Below, piece by piece: positions 13,784 through 15,696 of a DNA stretch of 15,696 nt. Numbering within the stretch: the stretch's first letter is position 1; each line of letters starts with the position of its first letter. Below the pieces are notes generated by a model. It searched no databases. It worked only from the letters and a program-made list of their open reading frames with translations, and was not told the DNA's origin. Position numbers and translations under genes: made by a program. The stretch is from an uncultured Pirellulaceae bacterium (GTDB lineage: Bacteria > Planctomycetota > Planctomycetia > Pirellulales > Pirellulaceae), in the NCBI GenBank assembly GCA_934255105.1, contig CAKQNH010000029.1, positions 1 through 15,696 of the forward strand, read 5' to 3'.

Positions 13784-15049
13784 CTACGCTGCGACGAGGT
13801 CGCGGCGGGTGGATATAGATACGGCGTGCGGCGAAGTGTCCTGCACTTGGCTGACGTGCATAACAGAGCAGACATAGCGGCGGACGCCAGCGTCGCACCA
13901 CACCGGACTTGTCGGGGTGCCGAGTTGGATCTGCCGAAAGCCGATGCTCAGTGCTGCCAACAAATGACGGTAATCCATGGAGATCTGCATGGGTAGCAGA
14001 TCGTAGTGCGAATTCTCGAGGCACAGTTCCACTGGCTCTGTCGTAAGAAAGTCGGAACTGGCCGGCAGTCCAGATGTACCTAATCGACCGCTGTGCGTCG
14101 TCCGCCCATCGATTTCAGGGATTTCTAAGCGATGCGCGGCCAGCACGCTACTCCGGCCAGCAAAGCGTAACAGCACACGCTGCTGGCCAGTAACCTCGTC
14201 TCGGCTCAAGTCGATGGTCAGCGGCTGGATATCGCTCGACTTGCCAAACAGCTTAGCCAAGTGGTTTTGCAGGTACTCGGCATCGCTCTTGGCAATGGTC
14301 AACGTGCAGCGTGCAGAGTTGGGGCTCGGCATACATTGATCCACGTTCGGAAAGCGTCCTTGATTGGCGAGCTTGAGGTCCACCAGCCAGCGTAGTGGAC
14401 CGACGGCCATACGCAGTGAAATCCAGTCGGACGATCGTCCTACGGAGATGGAACTGCAGGTGTCCAAGCATTTTAGCTGCTTGAGCGTAGCTGCGGGTAC
14501 AAGCACTTCGTCTACCGGCAGACCAAATCCACTATGCGTAAACGCCTGCCGGCCGTCGCTGGCTGCAATCTGCCCATCACGGCCACGAATCCGAATGCAG
14601 CCCAGCGAATAGCGGGACGAATCGGGATCGGTCAAATAAGCAGCCTGTCGCAGCACCTGGCCAAGTCGCCGGTTATTGATCAGCAGCCACTCGGGAGCAA
14701 TATGCGGCGTTTCGACTGCTGGCAGGCTGTCCACGGTCTGCGACACTTCCTGCCCATCCTGCCACCAACTCATGCGCACGCCGGACTCTGAGGGGTCGAA
14801 GCTAACGTCGCGTTTGGGCAAGCAATTTACGCCGGCGAGCACCTGCATGGGCAAGGTCACGGTTTGGGGCTTGCTCTGCCCACCAGGGATTTGGCAAGCG
14901 ATTGAAGTATCTTTAGTTTCGACGCGCACGAGCACTGCGTCGCGGTCGACGCTGATGGTTACGGGATGGTAAGCGCTCTTGCGGATGCCGAGCGCACGGC
15001 GAATGTCGCAGAGGATTTGCTGAAGTAGCTTGCAGTTGATCGAAAACAT
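13784..15049 (-). CDS. Divergent DNA sliding clamp (DNA polymerase III beta / DnaN-like)
   Basis: I read this 421-residue protein as a divergent beta clamp, the ring that tethers DNA polymerase to DNA. Evidence by region: domain 2 at about 121-195, LINNRRLGQVLRQAAYLT, then SRYSLGCIRIRG, ASDGRQAF (DnaN: ATDGHRL) and LVPAATLKQL (DnaN: IIPxKxLKEL); the domain 2/3 link LANQGRFPNVDQCMP at 227-241 (DnaN: LIEGRFPDYxRVIP); and the C-terminus MDYRHLLAALSIGFRQIQLG...SPVWCD...VCSVMHV at 358-399 (DnaN: NxxYLLDAL...SPxLI...MPV). Domain 1 (1-110) is weakest. The family length is about 366, so it carries extra loops and a tail of about 20 residues. The final motif MHV in place of MPV/MPM is a change at the polymerase-binding pocket edge. 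AAGGA lies 9 bases before the ATG. Housekeeping dnaN is unlikely given the divergence and mobile context. Confidence 0.72.
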   Translation of the reverse strand: MFSINCKLLQQILCDIRRALGIRKSAYHPVTISVDRDAVLVRVETKDTSIACQIPGGQSKPQTVTLPMQVLAGVNCLPKRDVSFDPSESGVRMSWWQDGQEVSQTVDSLPAVETPHIAPEWLLINNRRLGQVLRQAAYLTDPDSSRYSLGCIRIRGRDGQIAASDGRQAFTHSGFGLPVDEVLVPAATLKQLKCLDTCSSISVGRSSDWISLRMAVGPLRWLVDLKLANQGRFPNVDQCMPSPNSARCTLTIAKSDAEYLQNHLAKLFGKSSDIQPLTIDLSRDEVTGQQRVLLRFAGRSSVLAAHRLEIPEIDGRTTHSGRLGTSGLPASSDFLTTEPVELCLENSHYDLLPMQISMDYRHLLAALSIGFRQIQLGTPTSPVWCDAGVRRYVCSVMHVSQVQDTSPHAVSISTRRDLVAA

Positions 15050-15078
15050 AGGATTGGTCCTTGATATTTGTGGGATCT

Positions 15079-15121
15079 AAAAACGAAAGTGGCCCAGCTC
15101 GCAACAGACGCGAACTGGGCC
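15079..15121 (-). terminator. Rho-independent-terminator-like hairpin between small genes and clamp gene
   Basis: On the minus strand GGCCCAG (15121-15115) pairs with CTGGGCC (15097-15091), with an inner 4-bp stem TCGC/GCGA and a 7-base loop. ACTTTCGTTTTT follows downstream, ending at 15079. It sits 34 bases after the stop of the small membrane-protein gene and 30 bases before the clamp ATG, so it either ends the upstream transcript or acts as an attenuator before the clamp gene. Confidence 0.65.
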
Positions 15122-15154
15122 GTGAACGGATAGACATGTTTCTCGGGCGGTGAT

Positions 15155-15373
15155 TTAATGCCGACGGCGTTGGCCGCCAGTTTTACCGGGACCGCTTGAT
15201 CGACCGGACTTGCTAGGCCCAGTGCGGATTTCACCGCTGTAGTAAGCAGCGCCGATGATCGCGGCAGCCGTGATACCGAACACTGTCCATGAACCAGTCA
15301 CGCCTCCGATAACAGCGGCAATGACCACAGCTCCCTGGACAATTGCCGCGTTTAATTTAAGTCTTGCATTCAT
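15155..15373 (-). CDS. Small two-helix membrane protein
   Basis: A 72-residue protein. The hydrophobic stretches NAAIVQGAVVIAAVIGGVTG (about 8-27) and WTVFGITAAAIIGAAYYSG (about 29-47) look like a helical hairpin in the membrane. The rest is a basic Gly/Ser/Arg tail (TGPSKSGRSSGPGKTGGQRRRH) without clear structure, presumably cytoplasmic. The ATG at 15373 overlaps the stop of the preceding gene as ATGA, giving coupling. No family is recognised. Its size and shape would fit a holin-like or conjugation accessory protein, but nothing in the sequence decides this. Confidence 0.7.
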   Translation of the reverse strand: MNARLKLNAAIVQGAVVIAAVIGGVTGSWTVFGITAAAIIGAAYYSGEIRTGPSKSGRSSGPGKTGGQRRRH

Positions 15374-15627
15374 TTAATTGGTTTTCCATGTGATTTGATG
15401 AGCCACTCGCGAAGCCAGGCCCACTCGGCATCGAGGGCCTGGCTGCGAGTAGCGAAGGGGCCGAGTAGCGGACCATTGACTGGTGCCAGGTCCGCTGTCC
15501 AATTGCCCTCTGCGGTGGGCTCGACATGCGATGCGCGGCTAATCGTGGTCCGCCCGAGCTGCCGCAGATCGAGCGTTTCGTCGTAAATCGCTTGGCAGTG
15601 TCCCTCTGGGTTGATAAAAAGCCGCAT
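15370..15627 (-). CDS. Small conserved hypothetical protein (MRLFINPEG type)
   Basis: An 85-residue soluble protein of a kind I associate, from memory, with planctomycete mobile elements. Conserved-looking parts: MRLFINPEGHCQAIYDETLDL (1-21), RTTISRASHVEPTAEGNWTADL (26-47) and GPLLGPFATRSQALDAEWAWL (52-72). The middle alternates like small beta strands and the end is a helix. The start ATG at 15627 follows AAAGGG by 7 bases. It overlaps the membrane-protein gene by 4 bases (ATGA). Function unknown. Together with the clamp gene it suggests a plasmid- or element-derived module to the right of the attachment core. Confidence 0.75.
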   Translation of the reverse strand: MRLFINPEGHCQAIYDETLDLRQLGRTTISRASHVEPTAEGNWTADLAPVNGPLLGPFATRSQALDAEWAWLREWLIKSHGKPIK

Positions 15628-15696
15628 GATCGTCTGCCCTTTCGTAGAGTTAAAAAGTTGTGATGGGCTTAATTGCCCAGGTGATCAGCCGCGTAG

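Overview
The window looks like accessory DNA of a planctomycete (Pirellulaceae-like). This is an inference from gene families, not from a marker gene. The supporting families are a GYF/HtrA/TPR membrane protease, a DUF3987 protein with a degenerate P-loop, a TubC-like/zinc-ribbon protein, and a tyrosine integrase with the box II sequence QNLRSSR. No ribosomal, rRNA or complete tRNA gene is present, so the assignment is moderate.

Region 1 (about 1-3662, minus strand) is a type I restriction-modification locus of the EcoR124I/EcoprrI (IC) kind. Its order is small MerR-type HTH gene > hsdM > hsdS > PrrC-like ATPase. hsdM and hsdS overlap by 4 bases (ATGA), and hsdS and the ATPase are 1 base apart. 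hsdS is split into its two target-recognition halves by a -1 frame change just after a three-copy 12-bp TAEL repeat. The break coincides exactly with the heptamer A_AAA_AAC in the correct frame. The ATPase gene loses family resemblance near position 80, and no hsdR is visible before the window ends.

Region 2 (3663-8288) starts with about 800 bases without a convincing gene. It then holds a 712-residue GYF + transmembrane + HtrA-type protease + TPR protein (plus strand), a frameshifted KTSC-domain remnant, a strongly structured leader, and an unrecognised 426-residue protein.

Region 3 (8369-13365, plus strand) is a compact integrative element operon. Three small proteins (two with readable DNA-binding motifs) are followed by a shortened zinc-finger primase, a DUF3987 protein, a TubC-like/zinc-ribbon protein and a tyrosine integrase. 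Consecutive genes overlap or nearly touch. A hairpin covers the ribosome-binding site of the first gene. The integrase gene runs into the 3' half of a tRNA, probably tRNA-Arg(CCU), which marks the attachment site. The matching 5' half is missing, so this may be the junction of two tandemly inserted elements.

Region 4 (13366-15696, minus strand after a 418-base gap) has two small overlapping genes, a terminator-like hairpin, and a 421-residue protein that I read as a divergent DNA sliding clamp (DnaN/Pol III beta-like). It could belong to a second mobile element.
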